Positions 1-8,292 of a stretch of DNA of 62,452 nt are shown here, in pieces. The notes beneath the pieces were generated by a model. It made no database searches and was not told where the DNA came from. It was given only the letters and a program-made list of their open reading frames with translations. Source of the stretch: an uncultured Anaerolineae bacterium (GTDB taxonomy: Bacteria; Chloroflexota; Anaerolineae; Anaerolineales; Villigracilaceae); assembly GCA_937120535.1 (NCBI GenBank), contig CAKZJX010000031.1:1-62452 (forward strand). The letters are read 5' to 3'. Position 1 is the first letter of the stretch; the number at the start of each line of letters is the position of its first letter. Both the position numbers and the translations under genes were made by a program.

Positions 1-391
1 GGAAGCCCAAAAAGGGGCGCGTCAACCGGTCTACCAGGATGATGAAGATTTGTTGTTTTTTATCCCCAACGAAGGTGAATCGCTCGTCCCTTTCCACCTT
101 CTCGACCCTGGCGAGAACAGACCGGTCGGGTATCTGTTCGGGGTGGGCTTTGACCCACAACGAAACCGTGCAATGATGCACGCCCAAATGCTGCGCAATC
201 CGACGCAAACTCATGCCATCCACATACAGCTCGACCGCTTTCCGCCTGATCTCTTCTGGATACGCCCAGGGTTTCCGCTCTGGCGTATATTTGATGTGAC
301 CGAACAGGCAGCGATACCGCTGACTGCCGCTGCCGGTTTTCCCGACTTGGTTTTGTCGTTCGGTTCGGCGACATTGTGGACATTCTATCAT
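1..391 (-). mobile_element. IS1-family transposase, partial (C-terminal part lies beyond the left edge)
   Basis: The minus strand reads from an ATG at 391 and stays open to the window edge, giving about 130 residues. It begins with a CPQC zinc-finger-like pair, then a helix-turn-helix with the motif MSLRRIAQHLGVHHCTVSLW, then a DE-FTFVGDKK segment followed by a beta strand and VDRLTR. This order matches IS1-type InsA fused in frame to InsB (family knowledge). The second half of the usual N-terminal zinc finger is degenerate (RCLFGH). The six-A run at 56-61 is read in frame, so no frameshift is needed. The upstream end of the element is probably near 400-425, but I cannot define its terminal repeat without the other end. 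Confidence 0.75.
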
Positions 392-462
392 GTCGCGATT
401 TTAGCCCATTTTTAAGCCACTCCCGCCTCCCAAACCTTTCCTCGGCCACGGAAGAATTCAAG

Positions 463-468
463 TATACT
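463..468 (+). promoter_or_regulatory. Probable -10 box (TATACT) for tyrA
   Basis: TATACT lies about 40 bases before the tyrA ATG, giving a leader of roughly 35 bases that contains an AAAGGA ribosome-binding site. No convincing -35 was seen. Confidence 0.4.
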
Positions 469-509
469 TGTCCAATAGCTTGCCCACCGCGATTCAGAAA
501 GGACCCAAA

Positions 510-1514
510 ATGACTGCGCAAATCACGATCATCGGCCTAGGACAAATGGGTGGCTCGATCGGCCTGGCCCTAGCGGCTCACTCCTCGCGTCTAACCCGGC
601 TTGGACACGACAAGGACCCCGAAACGGCCCACTTGGCCCGCAAGCTCGGAGCCGTGGATAGTATTTGCTATAACCTGCCGGCGGCGGTACAACAAGCCGA
701 TATTGTCCTGCTTGCCGTGCCATTGAACGAGGTGTACGATACCTTAAAGCACATTGCTCAAGATCTCAAAGAGGGTGCGGTGGTTATAGATACTTCCCCT
801 GCCAAGCGTCAAGTGGAACGTTGGGCGCTGGACGTGCTTCCCCCCAGGCGATATTACTTGGGAATTGCAGCAGCCGTTCAAAGCGCCTACTTGCAGCAGG
901 CCGGCGGCGGCTTGCAGGCCGCCCATGCCGATCTCTTCCAGGATGCCGTCTTTTTCCTATGCCCGCCTTCTGGCACGCCTGCCGAAGTGGCCGATTTGGG
1001 GATGAATCTGGCCCGCCTGGTTGGAGCCAGGCCGATCTTTTCCGATGCTATGGAGGTCGATGGGCTACTGGCCACGATGTCTACCCTGCCGCATTTGTTG
1101 ACGGTATCGTTGATTGCCGTCACCGCCGACCAACCCGGCTGGCAAGATGCACGTTTCCTGGCCGGCCGCTCTTATGGAGCCGCCATGGCAGTGGCCTTTG
1201 ACCGTGAGGATGCCAATGCCCTCTGCGAGGCCGCTTTGCTCAATCGGGAGAACGTGGTGCATGCTCTTGATCGCTATCTTGCTGCCCTGACCGACCTACG
1301 CAGACGTATTGCGGATCAAGATCGTGAGGGGCTGCGCCAGCTTGTTCACCAGGTCTATCAACAGGGCCATCGTTGGCTGGCCGAACCACGTTCGGCGGGG
1401 CCGGCCTCTTTGAAATCATCGTCTGCCTCATCAGAAGAACCCGCCGGCCTGGGACAACATTTGCGCCAGATGGTTCTTGGACGGCTATTCGATCGTCCTT
1501 TGGGCAAGCAATAA
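510..1514 (+). CDS. tyrA: Prephenate/arogenate dehydrogenase (TyrA)
   Basis: 334 residues. It catalyses the NAD(P)-dependent oxidative decarboxylation of prephenate (or arogenate) in tyrosine synthesis, in the cytoplasm. The N-terminal Rossmann motif GLGQMGGSIGLAL (residues about 9-21) is followed by an alpha-helical C-terminal half typical of the family. I chose the ATG at 510 because it directly precedes the dinucleotide-binding strand and has AAAGGA about 7 bases upstream; an in-frame TTG at 468 would place the start inside the -10 box. There is no chorismate mutase fusion and no ACT domain. The gene stands alone, converging on the phosphoribosyltransferase gene. The last 60 residues are rich in Ala, Ser and Arg and are not conserved family sequence. 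Confidence 0.85.
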   Translation: MTAQITIIGLGQMGGSIGLALAAHSSRLTRLGHDKDPETAHLARKLGAVDSICYNLPAAVQQADIVLLAVPLNEVYDTLKHIAQDLKEGAVVIDTSPAKRQVERWALDVLPPRRYYLGIAAAVQSAYLQQAGGGLQAAHADLFQDAVFFLCPPSGTPAEVADLGMNLARLVGARPIFSDAMEVDGLLATMSTLPHLLTVSLIAVTADQPGWQDARFLAGRSYGAAMAVAFDREDANALCEAALLNRENVVHALDRYLAALTDLRRRIADQDREGLRQLVHQVYQQGHRWLAEPRSAGPASLKSSSASSEEPAGLGQHLRQMVLGRLFDRPLGKQ

Positions 1515-1526
1515 CCCCAAAAACAA

Positions 1527-1544
1527 GCCGTGTGGTTCCACGGC
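1527..1544. terminator. Short GC-rich hairpin between convergent genes
   Basis: GCCGTG (1527-1532) pairs with CACGGC (1539-1544) around a 6-base loop, in the 51-base gap between two convergent stop codons. There is no strong T-run, so termination is only suggested. Confidence 0.35.
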
Positions 1545-1565
1545 CTGTCTGCATCATCCTTTGCG

Positions 1566-2129
1566 TCAGGAAGATGTTTCCTCATCCATAAACAGCGGCA
1601 GATGTCCTAGGGAGTAAACGTGCATCCATTGCGCCCGATCGCCTTCCGTCAGAATGGCTGCTTCGCCCACCACCTGGGCGCCCACCTTGTCCATCAGGAG
1701 TCGCATCCCTTGTAGGGTGGAGCCAGTGCTGATCACGTCGTCCAAAAGCACCACTTTCTTGCCCCGCAGCAGATCGTGGTCCTTCTCATCGAGCACCAGA
1801 ATCTGCGGATAGCCGGTGGTGATCGAAAGCGTTTCGACCATCAAGGCGGCACCCATATAGGGTTTGTAGGTCTTGCGCAACACCACGTAGGGTTTGCTCA
1901 TCTCCAAAGCCAAGGCATACACCAGAGGAATGGATTTTGCTTCGGCGGTGACCAGCATGTCGAAATCCAACTCTTGCAACTTTTTGCCCAGCTCGCGCGC
2001 ACAGGCCTGAACCAGTTCGGTGTCTCCCAAGATATTCAAAATCGCAATTCGAAGCCCTGGACGGACCTCAAAGAGAGGAAGGTGACGCTTCACACCAGCA
2101 ATTTCGATCGCATACGTCTCACGAGCCAT
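1566..2129 (-). CDS. Purine-type phosphoribosyltransferase (adenine phosphoribosyltransferase-like)
   Basis: 187 residues. The PRPP-binding loop VVLLDDVISTGSTL (residues about 126-139) and the preceding type I phosphoribosyltransferase fold are clear. Enzymes of this group convert a purine base plus PRPP to the nucleotide and pyrophosphate (salvage, cytoplasm). Length and the segment TAEAKSIPLVYALA fit the adenine/xanthine group; the exact base cannot be decided from sequence. The ATG at 2129 is preceded by GGAGG. It is divergent from the DUF951 gene, sharing an 85-base intergenic region. Confidence 0.75.
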   Translation of the reverse strand: MARETYAIEIAGVKRHLPLFEVRPGLRIAILNILGDTELVQACARELGKKLQELDFDMLVTAEAKSIPLVYALALEMSKPYVVLRKTYKPYMGAALMVETLSITTGYPQILVLDEKDHDLLRGKKVVLLDDVISTGSTLQGMRLLMDKVGAQVVGEAAILTEGDRAQWMHVYSLGHLPLFMDEETSS

Positions 2130-2201
2130 GTTTATTCCTCCAAGGTGGGTTAAGGCGCTTTCCCGCCTCGGTGTAGTTTATCATAAACGCTTCAGGGCAG
2201 G

Positions 2202-2207
2202 TATAAT
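2202..2207 (+). promoter_or_regulatory. -10 box (TATAAT), leaderless arrangement, DUF951 gene
   Basis: GGTATAAT is followed after 7 bases by the ATG at 2215. Transcription would start at or next to the ATG, and there is no room for a Shine-Dalgarno sequence. Confidence 0.6.
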
Positions 2208-2214
2208 TTTCAAC

Positions 2215-2439
2215 ATGCTGCCCGACCTACAACTCAACGATGTTGTCCGTTTGCGCAAACCTCACCCTTGTGGGTCATTCTTGTGGAAGGTGACTCGCCT
2301 GGGCGCAGATATTGGTTTGGAATGCCTGGGCTGTGGACGGCGCATTTTGTTGACCCGACGCGAATTGATGCGACGCACCAAGGCGATCCTTTCAGCGCCG
2401 CATTCGAGTTCTGAGAATGGAGTTCCTCCTAAACTATGA
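2215..2439 (+). CDS. DUF951 family small protein
   Basis: 74 residues. It matches the DUF951 pattern: an acidic-hydrophobic start, then RLRKPHPCG, then ADIGLECLGCGRR and a basic tail. Three cysteines (the PCG and CLGCG motifs) suggest a small beta-rich, possibly metal-binding or nucleic-acid-binding module; the function of the family is not established. The ATG at 2215 is chosen because a perfect TATAAT ends 7 bases upstream and the homologous part begins there; an in-frame upstream extension exists but would overlap the promoter. The stop overlaps the next start (ATGA), so translation of the glycosyltransferase is probably coupled to it. Confidence 0.75.
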   Translation: MLPDLQLNDVVRLRKPHPCGSFLWKVTRLGADIGLECLGCGRRILLTRRELMRRTKAILSAPHSSSENGVPPKL

Positions 2440-3575
2440 GAAAACCCCATGTTCTGTTTTTGTTCTCCGATACCGGTGGAGGCCATCGTTCGGCCACCGA
2501 AGCAATCATTGAAGCCATCGGTTTGGAGTTTGGCGATCAGATGACCACCGAGATGGTGGATGTCTTCCGCGACTATGCGCCGGTGCCGTTCAACAAAATG
2601 CCCGAACTGTACCCCTACCTGGTCAAAGCGCCACAGCTCTGGAAGGCCGGCTTTTACATCAGCGACGGGCGAAAGCGGGCGCAAGTGTTGGCCAGTGCCC
2701 TGCGACCTTATGCAGCTCGAGCTGCCAGGCGTCTGATCGAGAATCACCCCAGCGATGTGATCGTTGGGACGCATATGGTGGCCAATTTTGTCAGCCTGTG
2801 GGCGTTAGGACGCGGACGCAAACAGCCCTTTATCACCGTTGTGACCGATGCGGTGACGACTCATGCGCTGTGGTTCGATCATCGCGCCGACTTGATCTTG
2901 GTGCCCACCGAATATGCTCGTCAGCGCGCCATTACCTATGCAATGCCGCCTCACAAAGTCAAAGTGGTCGGCCAGCCGGTCTCAGAGCGTTACTGTTCTC
3001 CGATCGGCGATAAACGTGCTCTGCGCCAAAAGCTAGGATGGCCAGTGGACAAGCCAATCGTCCTGTTGGTAGGCGGCGGGGAAGGGATGGGCCCCCTGGC
3101 GAAGACCGCCTATGCGATTGACGCGTCGGGTCTGGATGTGGCTCTGATCGCTGTGGCCGGCCGCAATACACGCCTTCAGGCTGAATTAGAGACCTACTCG
3201 TGGCACATCCCGACGCGGATCTATGGTTTCACGCGCGACATGCCCGATTTTATGCGCGCCGCCGATGTGCTGGTGACCAAAGCCGGCCCGGGCACCATCG
3301 CCGAGGCCCTGATCGCTGGCCTGCCGATGATCCTCTACGCTCGCCTGCCTGGTCAAGAGGACGGCAACGTGACCTTCGTCCAGAAGGAGCGTGTCGGTGT
3401 CTGGGCGCCGCGCCCGGCGCGGGTGGTGAATACCCTGCGAAGCTGGATCGAGAACCCAGCCCTACGAGAGCAGTTCGTCGAGAATTGTCGTCGTGCGGCC
3501 CGCCCCGAAGCTTCGCGGCTGATCGCGCGCTTCATCGGCGCCCAAGTCGGTTTGTGTGAGGAACCGCAGGTGTGA
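2436..3575 (+). CDS. MGDG synthase-like glycosyltransferase (GT28-type)
   Basis: 379 residues. The N-terminal motif FLFSDTGGGHRSATEA (residues about 8-23) is the hallmark of the monogalactosyldiacylglycerol synthase/processive diacylglycerol glucosyltransferase group. The C-terminal GT-B half has LLVGGGEGMGPL and TKAGPGTIAEAL for UDP-sugar binding. The likely role is transfer of a hexose to diacylglycerol at the cytoplasmic membrane; acceptor and sugar are inferred only. There is no transmembrane segment, as is usual for these peripheral enzymes. The start overlaps the DUF951 stop by 4 bases and there is no separate promoter. Confidence 0.8.
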   Translation: MRKPHVLFLFSDTGGGHRSATEAIIEAIGLEFGDQMTTEMVDVFRDYAPVPFNKMPELYPYLVKAPQLWKAGFYISDGRKRAQVLASALRPYAARAARRLIENHPSDVIVGTHMVANFVSLWALGRGRKQPFITVVTDAVTTHALWFDHRADLILVPTEYARQRAITYAMPPHKVKVVGQPVSERYCSPIGDKRALRQKLGWPVDKPIVLLVGGGEGMGPLAKTAYAIDASGLDVALIAVAGRNTRLQAELETYSWHIPTRIYGFTRDMPDFMRAADVLVTKAGPGTIAEALIAGLPMILYARLPGQEDGNVTFVQKERVGVWAPRPARVVNTLRSWIENPALREQFVENCRRAARPEASRLIARFIGAQVGLCEEPQV

Positions 3576-3635
3576 GCGAACGGGGTGTACACCCAAATCG
3601 CAGCTCAGACGACTCTTCTCCCGAACAGGCAGGGG

Positions 3636-3641
3636 TATAAT
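3636..3641 (+). promoter_or_regulatory. -10 box (TATAAT), leaderless arrangement, tsaE
   Basis: GGGTATAAT is followed after exactly 7 bases by the tsaE ATG at 3649. Same geometry as at 2202. Confidence 0.6.
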
Positions 3642-3648
3642 CCCATCC

Positions 3649-4146
3649 ATGCCGATCCTCGATGCCCATAGCCTGGAATTCATCAGCCGTAGCCCTGAAC
3701 AGACACGACGTATCGGCCTGCGCCTGGGGGCACTGTTGCAACGCGGCGATGTGATCGGCCTGCAAGGCGAACTCGGAACGGGGAAGACCACGTTCGTCCA
3801 GGGCTTGGCCCAGGGATGGGGCGCTCTGGATGCCGTGTGTAGCCCAACGTTCGTGATTGTCAATGTCTATCGGCGCGCAGATCAGATGCCTTTCTTCCAC
3901 ATGGACGCCTATCGTCTAGACTCGCCGGCCGAGGGCGAGGAACTCGATCTGGTTGCGATGTTGGATGCCGGCCCATTGGTCGTAGAATGGGCCGAGCGGG
4001 TGGAGCGCCTGTTGCCGGACGAGCGGCTGTGGGTGATGTTGAAGCATATGAGCGAGGAGCATCGTCAGTTGCGGTTCATGGCTCGCGGCAGCCGATATGA
4101 CCAGGTGCTCCATGCCTTGCGCCGATCGTTGCTAGGAGGTCCTTAA
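3649..4146 (+). CDS. tsaE: tRNA threonylcarbamoyladenosine synthesis ATPase TsaE
   Basis: 165 residues, the usual TsaE length. Walker A is LQGELGTGKTTFVQG (residues about 38-52), followed by the family signature SPTFVIVNVY and a C-terminal LVVEWAERV strand. TsaE binds ATP and drives the TsaB-TsaD complex that makes the t6A modification of ANN-decoding tRNAs. The start at 3649 is the first in-frame ATG after a TATAAT box; longer in-frame extensions would run through the promoter. It is first gene of a tight run tsaE-tsaB-rimI-udg, with tsaB overlapping by one base. Confidence 0.92.
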   Translation: MPILDAHSLEFISRSPEQTRRIGLRLGALLQRGDVIGLQGELGTGKTTFVQGLAQGWGALDAVCSPTFVIVNVYRRADQMPFFHMDAYRLDSPAEGEELDLVAMLDAGPLVVEWAERVERLLPDERLWVMLKHMSEEHRQLRFMARGSRYDQVLHALRRSLLGGP

Positions 4147-4811
4147 TGTTGTTGGCAGTAGACACCTCTACGGCGCAACTGGGGTTGGCGCTGTACGATG
4201 AAGCTCAGGTCCAAGCCGAACTGATCTGGACCTCCCAGGCGCATCACACGGTGGAGCTGGCGCCAACTTTGGCCTCTCTCTTGGAGCGGCTGGGCCTCAC
4301 CACCCAAGCGCTCTCGGCGCTGGCCGTGGCCATCGGCCCCGGTTCGTTCACCAGCTTGCGCGTGGGGTTGGCGTTCGTCAAGGGGTTGGCTTTGGCGCGA
4401 ACTTTGCCGGTGATCGGTGTTCCTACCCTGGACGCAGTGGCTGCTTCGGCGCCGGTGCAGGATTGCCGCCTGGCCACGGTGATCCAGGCTGGTCGCAGAC
4501 GCATTGCAGTGGGATGGTATCGGCCCTCGCCGGACGGTTGGCAAGCCGAGGGGCCGGCCCAGGTCACCACAGTTGAGGCCTTGGCCGAATCCATCCGAGG
4601 GCCGACCTTGGTGGTGGGCGAATTGGACTCGGCGGAGCGCCAGCGGTTGGCGCGCAAGCGCAAATGGGTTCGGTTGGCCTCGCCGGCCCAATCGGTGCGA
4701 CGGCCGGCTTTGCTGGCCGAGTTAGCTTGGAAACGACACCAGGCCGGCCAGGTGGATGATGTCCTCTCGTTGGCGCCGATCTACCTGCACATCGAAGGAG
4801 GACCATCGTGA
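4146..4811 (+). CDS. tsaB: tRNA threonylcarbamoyladenosine synthesis protein TsaB
   Basis: 221 residues. The N-terminus LLAVDTSTAQLGLALYD and the segment AVAIGPGSFTSLRVGLAF are diagnostic for TsaB, the non-catalytic ASKHA-fold partner of TsaD. It forms the scaffold on which TsaE and TsaD act in t6A synthesis. The ATG shares its A with the last base of the tsaE stop (TAATG), preceded by AGGAGG. tsaD itself is not in the window. Confidence 0.92.
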   Translation: MLLAVDTSTAQLGLALYDEAQVQAELIWTSQAHHTVELAPTLASLLERLGLTTQALSALAVAIGPGSFTSLRVGLAFVKGLALARTLPVIGVPTLDAVAASAPVQDCRLATVIQAGRRRIAVGWYRPSPDGWQAEGPAQVTTVEALAESIRGPTLVVGELDSAERQRLARKRKWVRLASPAQSVRRPALLAELAWKRHQAGQVDDVLSLAPIYLHIEGGPS

Positions 4812-5278
4812 TTGAAATTCGTAGGATGACCCTGGACGATCTACCAGCCGTGGTGGAAATCGAGCATATCTCGTTTTCTATGCCTTGGTCTGAGCGGGCG
4901 TTCCGCTATGAAGTGCAGGAGAACCCGGCTGCTCGCGGTTGGGTGACCACCCTAGATGGACGAGTGGTGGCTATGATGGTGCTCTGGATGATCGCCGACG
5001 AGGCGCATATTGCCACGATTGCCACTCATCCCCACTTTCGGCGGCGTGGATTTGCCCGGCAGATGTTGATCAAGGCCTTGCAGGCTGCTCGACAGGAAGG
5101 GGCCAAGCATGCCTTGCTAGAGGTGCGCGCTCATCATCATGCGGCCCAAAATCTGTATCGCAGCTTGGGCTTCATCGAGGTTGGCTATCGGCCCAAGTAT
5201 TACTTCGACAACGGCGAAGACGCCATTTTGATGAACTTAGAGACGCTCGACGCCTTGGAAGGATTGGAGGCAGAATGA
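4808..5278 (+). CDS. rimI: Ribosomal protein S18-alanine N-acetyltransferase (RimI)
   Basis: 156 residues, GNAT fold. Acetyl-CoA-binding loop FRRRGFARQML (residues about 77-87), then ARQEGAKHALLEVRAHHHAAQNLYRSLGF-type core and the RimI-like ending KYYFDNGEDAILM. It acetylates the N-terminal alanine of S18 or similar substrates. Start is GTG at 4808, overlapping the tsaB stop (GTGA), with GAAGGAGG just upstream. tsaB-rimI adjacency is a widespread arrangement. Confidence 0.9.
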   Translation: MIEIRRMTLDDLPAVVEIEHISFSMPWSERAFRYEVQENPAARGWVTTLDGRVVAMMVLWMIADEAHIATIATHPHFRRRGFARQMLIKALQAARQEGAKHALLEVRAHHHAAQNLYRSLGFIEVGYRPKYYFDNGEDAILMNLETLDALEGLEAE

Positions 5279-5904
5279 ACGCCGAAGAGATTTTGAACCA
5301 AATTGCTGCCGAAGTGGCGGTCTGCACCCGCTGCCCGTTGCATAAGAGCCGCAAGAAAGCCGTGCCCGGCGAGGGACCGGCCAACAGCGAGATCATGTTC
5401 ATCGGCGAAGGGCCGGGATTCCATGAGAACGAACAGGGGCGTCCGTTCGTCGGCGCCGCCGGCCAATTCCTCGATCAGTTGCTGGCCCGGGCAGGGTTGA
5501 AGCGCTCCGAAGTCTGGATCGGCAATGTCGTAAAGTGCCGCCCTCCCGACAATCGCGATCCGTTCCCCGAAGAACTAGCCACCTGCGATGACTACCTTGA
5601 ACGGCAGATTGCTGCCATCAACCCCAAGATCATCGTCACTCTTGGCCGTTTCTCCATGGCCAAGTTCCTCCCTGGAGCGAAGATCAGCGCTGTGCATGGG
5701 CAGATGCGCCGTGTGGGCGATCGCTTTGTGATTGCCATGTTCCATCCGGCAGCAGCTCTCCACAACCTCAACCTCCGGCCCCTGATCTTGGCCGATTTTG
5801 CCAAACTGCCGCAATTGCTCGAGCAGGCGCGCCGTGAGTTGGACCGATCGACGCCGGCGCCCCAAGCTCCTAAACAAGAACCCAAACAACTCAGTTTGTT
5901 TTGA
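5275..5904 (+). CDS. Family 4 uracil-DNA glycosylase (Fe-S type)
   Basis: 209 residues. It removes uracil from DNA in base-excision repair. The four cluster cysteines are visible: C17 and C20 (CTRC), C88 (KCRPPDNRDP) and C104. The catalytic region GEGPGFHENEQGRPFVGAAG and the HPAAALHN leucine-loop motif are present. Family 4 enzymes are common in thermophiles and in Chloroflexota. The ATG at 5275 overlaps the rimI stop (ATGA); a much longer in-frame extension upstream is only the alternative frame of rimI. The C-terminus is Pro/Gln-rich and ends QLSLF, which resembles a sliding-clamp (PIP-like) tail. Confidence 0.88.
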   Translation: MNAEEILNQIAAEVAVCTRCPLHKSRKKAVPGEGPANSEIMFIGEGPGFHENEQGRPFVGAAGQFLDQLLARAGLKRSEVWIGNVVKCRPPDNRDPFPEELATCDDYLERQIAAINPKIIVTLGRFSMAKFLPGAKISAVHGQMRRVGDRFVIAMFHPAAALHNLNLRPLILADFAKLPQLLEQARRELDRSTPAPQAPKQEPKQLSLF

Positions 5905-5931
5905 CCTTATATCGCTGAGGACGACCAATCG

Positions 5932-7254
5932 ATGACCATCAAAGAAGCATTGATCCAAAAATTTCAAACCCGCTCCGCCCGCGTGGCTGTGTTGGGTTTG
6001 GGCTATGTCGGTTTGCCGTTGGCTGTGGTGTTCGGTCAGGCCGGCTTTTCAGTGACCGGCATTGATCCCGATGCCCGAAAAGTGGAGAAGTTGAACCGAG
6101 GCGAATCATACATCCCCGACGTATCGAGCGAAGAAGTGAGCAGCTTGGTTCGCTCTGGACGCTTGCGGGCCACAACCGATTTCTCGGTCTTGCAAGAGAT
6201 GGATGGAGTGAGCATCTGTGTGCCGACTCCACTGCGAAAGACCGGCGACCCCGACCTGTCGTTTATTCTGGCGGCAACCGACGAGCTGGCTCGCTACATG
6301 CATCCTGGGATTGCGGTGGTGCTAGAATCCACAACCTATCCGGGCACCACGCGCGAGATCCTCCTTCCCAGGCTGGGCGCAGCTCAGGGGTTGACGGTGG
6401 GGGTGGATTGGTTCCTGGCCTTCTCGCCAGAGCGCGTTGACCCCGGCCGCCGCGACTGGACCACCGTGAACACGCCGAAGGTGATGGGCGGCATCACCGA
6501 GGCCTGCGGCGAGGTAGCCGCCGCCTGGTATGGAATGGCTATCCAGACGGTGCATCACGTCTCATCGGCAGAAGTGGCCGAGATGGCCAAACTGTTGGAG
6601 AACACCTTCCGCATGATCAACATCGGTTTGGTGAATGAGCTGGCGATCATTTGTGAGCGCCTGGGAATTGACGTATGGGAAGTGATCGATGCTGCAGCTA
6701 CCAAACCGTTCGGTTTTATGAAATTCACCCCGGGCCCGGGCCTGGGCGGCCACTGCATCCCAATTGATCCGCTCTACCTCTCCTGGAGGATGAAGACCGT
6801 CAACTACAAGACGCGCTTCATCGAGCTGGCCGATGAGATCAACGCCAACATGCCGCACTATGTGGTCACCCGCCTGCTCGAGGCGATGAACGATCGCGGC
6901 GCTACCCTCAAGGGCAGTCGAGTGCTGGTCCTGGGCGCCGCCTATAAACCCGACGTAGACGATCCGCGCGAATCGCCGGCCTTCGACGTGATCGGCCTGC
7001 TCCAGAAGAAAGGCGCCCAAGTGTCGTACCACGACCCGTATATCCCTCACATTCGTCACGAACACGACGGTTGGGAGATGGATTGTGTGCCCGACTTGAT
7101 TCAAGCCGTGCGTCAGGCCGATGCAGTGGTGATCATCACCAATCACAGCGTGTACGATTATCCGGCCATCGTCCGTGAAGCAAAATTCATCTTCGATACG
7201 CGCAACGCCACCGGTCCTCTAGCCAAAGGCAATCCCAAGATCGTCCGATTGTGA
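5932..7254 (+). CDS. Nucleotide-sugar dehydrogenase (UDP-GlcNAc/ManNAc or UDP-Glc 6-dehydrogenase type)
   Basis: 440 residues. NAD-binding motif GLGYVGLPLAVVFG (residues about 22-35); catalytic Cys in GPGLGGHCIPIDPLYLSW (residue about 275); C-terminal UDP-binding domain with LVLGAAYKPDVDDPRESPA. The four-electron oxidation of a UDP-hexose to the uronic acid is the family reaction. The GPGLGGHCIPIDP motif favours the WecC/WbpA (UDP-HexNAc) branch over UDP-Glc dehydrogenase. An AGGA site lies 9 bases before the ATG. Followed within 25 bases by an epimerase, so it belongs to a surface polysaccharide cluster. Confidence 0.85.
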   Translation: MTIKEALIQKFQTRSARVAVLGLGYVGLPLAVVFGQAGFSVTGIDPDARKVEKLNRGESYIPDVSSEEVSSLVRSGRLRATTDFSVLQEMDGVSICVPTPLRKTGDPDLSFILAATDELARYMHPGIAVVLESTTYPGTTREILLPRLGAAQGLTVGVDWFLAFSPERVDPGRRDWTTVNTPKVMGGITEACGEVAAAWYGMAIQTVHHVSSAEVAEMAKLLENTFRMINIGLVNELAIICERLGIDVWEVIDAAATKPFGFMKFTPGPGLGGHCIPIDPLYLSWRMKTVNYKTRFIELADEINANMPHYVVTRLLEAMNDRGATLKGSRVLVLGAAYKPDVDDPRESPAFDVIGLLQKKGAQVSYHDPYIPHIRHEHDGWEMDCVPDLIQAVRQADAVVIITNHSVYDYPAIVREAKFIFDTRNATGPLAKGNPKIVRL

Positions 7255-7277
7255 ACGATCTGCATAGCGAGGAAACC

Positions 7278-8258
7278 ATGTCCTATTATCTGGTCACTGG
7301 CGTGGCCGGCTTCATCGGCGCCCGAACGGCAGAAGCGCTTATCTCACAGGGTCACACCGTCCTAGGTGTGGACAACATGAACGACGCCTACGATGTTCGC
7401 ATGAAGGAGTATCGCCTGCATCGGCTGCAGTCGCTGCCCAATTTTCGCTTCTTGCGAGATGACATTTCCGATAAAGGGATTGTCTCGCGTCTGCTGGCCG
7501 TTGCTGAGGGACCCTTCAATGCGTTGATCCACTTGGCGGCGCGGGCCGGCGTTCGCCTCAGCGTGGAGAACCCCTGGGTGTTCTTTGAATCGAACGTGAT
7601 CGGCACCCTGAACATGCTGGAACTCTGCCGCCAGATCGGATGCCGCAAGTTCCTGTTGGCTTCCACTTCCAGCATTTACGGCGCCACTCCCCCCTATCCG
7701 ACCCCGGAAACGGCCTCCAGCAGCGAACCTCTGCAGCCCTACGCCGCCAGCAAGAAGAGCGCTGAAGTTCTGGCCTATAGCTATCATCATCTGTACGGGA
7801 TCGACGTCAGCGTGGTGCGCTATTTCACTGTCTATGGGCCGGCCGGCCGGCCCGATTTGGCTATGTTTCGCTTTGTGCAATGGATCAGCGAAGGGCGTCC
7901 AGTGCGCGTCAACGGCGACGGCGCCCAATCGCGTGGCTTCACCTACATCGACGACATCGTGCGCGGCACCCTGGCTGCCCTACAACCCTTTGGCTATGAG
8001 ATCATCAACCTCGGCGGCCATGAGGTGATTACCATTAACGAGCTGATCCACCTCACCGAAGAGCTGATCGGCCATCGCGCCCGGGTAGAATACGGCCCTC
8101 CCAACCAGGCCGACATGTTCCGCAACTGGGCCGATATTTCCAAAGCCCAGCGCTTGCTTGGCTGGCAGCCTCAAGTCACCCTGCGCGAAGGCATGCAGCG
8201 GCTGATCGACTGGTATCGCGCCGAACGCCACTGGGCCAAAGACATTGTGACCACCTGA
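7278..8258 (+). CDS. NAD-dependent sugar epimerase (UDP-glucuronate 4-epimerase-like)
   Basis: 326 residues, extended short-chain dehydrogenase fold. The NAD motif GVAGFIGARTAEAL is at residues about 7-20, the active-site serine in STSSIYG, and the catalytic pair in PYAASKKSAE. It would invert C4 of a UDP-uronic acid or UDP-hexose made by the preceding dehydrogenase. I start at the ATG 7278, which has GAGGA upstream and sits 6 residues before the Rossmann strand; an in-frame GTG at 7251 overlaps the dehydrogenase stop. Confidence 0.82.
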   Translation: MSYYLVTGVAGFIGARTAEALISQGHTVLGVDNMNDAYDVRMKEYRLHRLQSLPNFRFLRDDISDKGIVSRLLAVAEGPFNALIHLAARAGVRLSVENPWVFFESNVIGTLNMLELCRQIGCRKFLLASTSSIYGATPPYPTPETASSSEPLQPYAASKKSAEVLAYSYHHLYGIDVSVVRYFTVYGPAGRPDLAMFRFVQWISEGRPVRVNGDGAQSRGFTYIDDIVRGTLAALQPFGYEIINLGGHEVITINELIHLTEELIGHRARVEYGPPNQADMFRNWADISKAQRLLGWQPQVTLREGMQRLIDWYRAERHWAKDIVTT

Positions 8259-8292
8259 GCGTGCCCCTCCGACCGAGCGGTTTGCCAACGGT

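Noticed and set aside
49-64. Apparent -1 frameshift site (A-rich slippery run) in the IS1-type transposase
   Set aside because: A careful count gives six A residues on the minus strand, so the frame continues through DKKQQIFIIL without any shift.
4939-5274. N-terminal extension of the uracil-DNA glycosylase frame
   Set aside because: It is the alternative frame of rimI; the ATG at 5275 overlaps the rimI stop in the usual coupled way.
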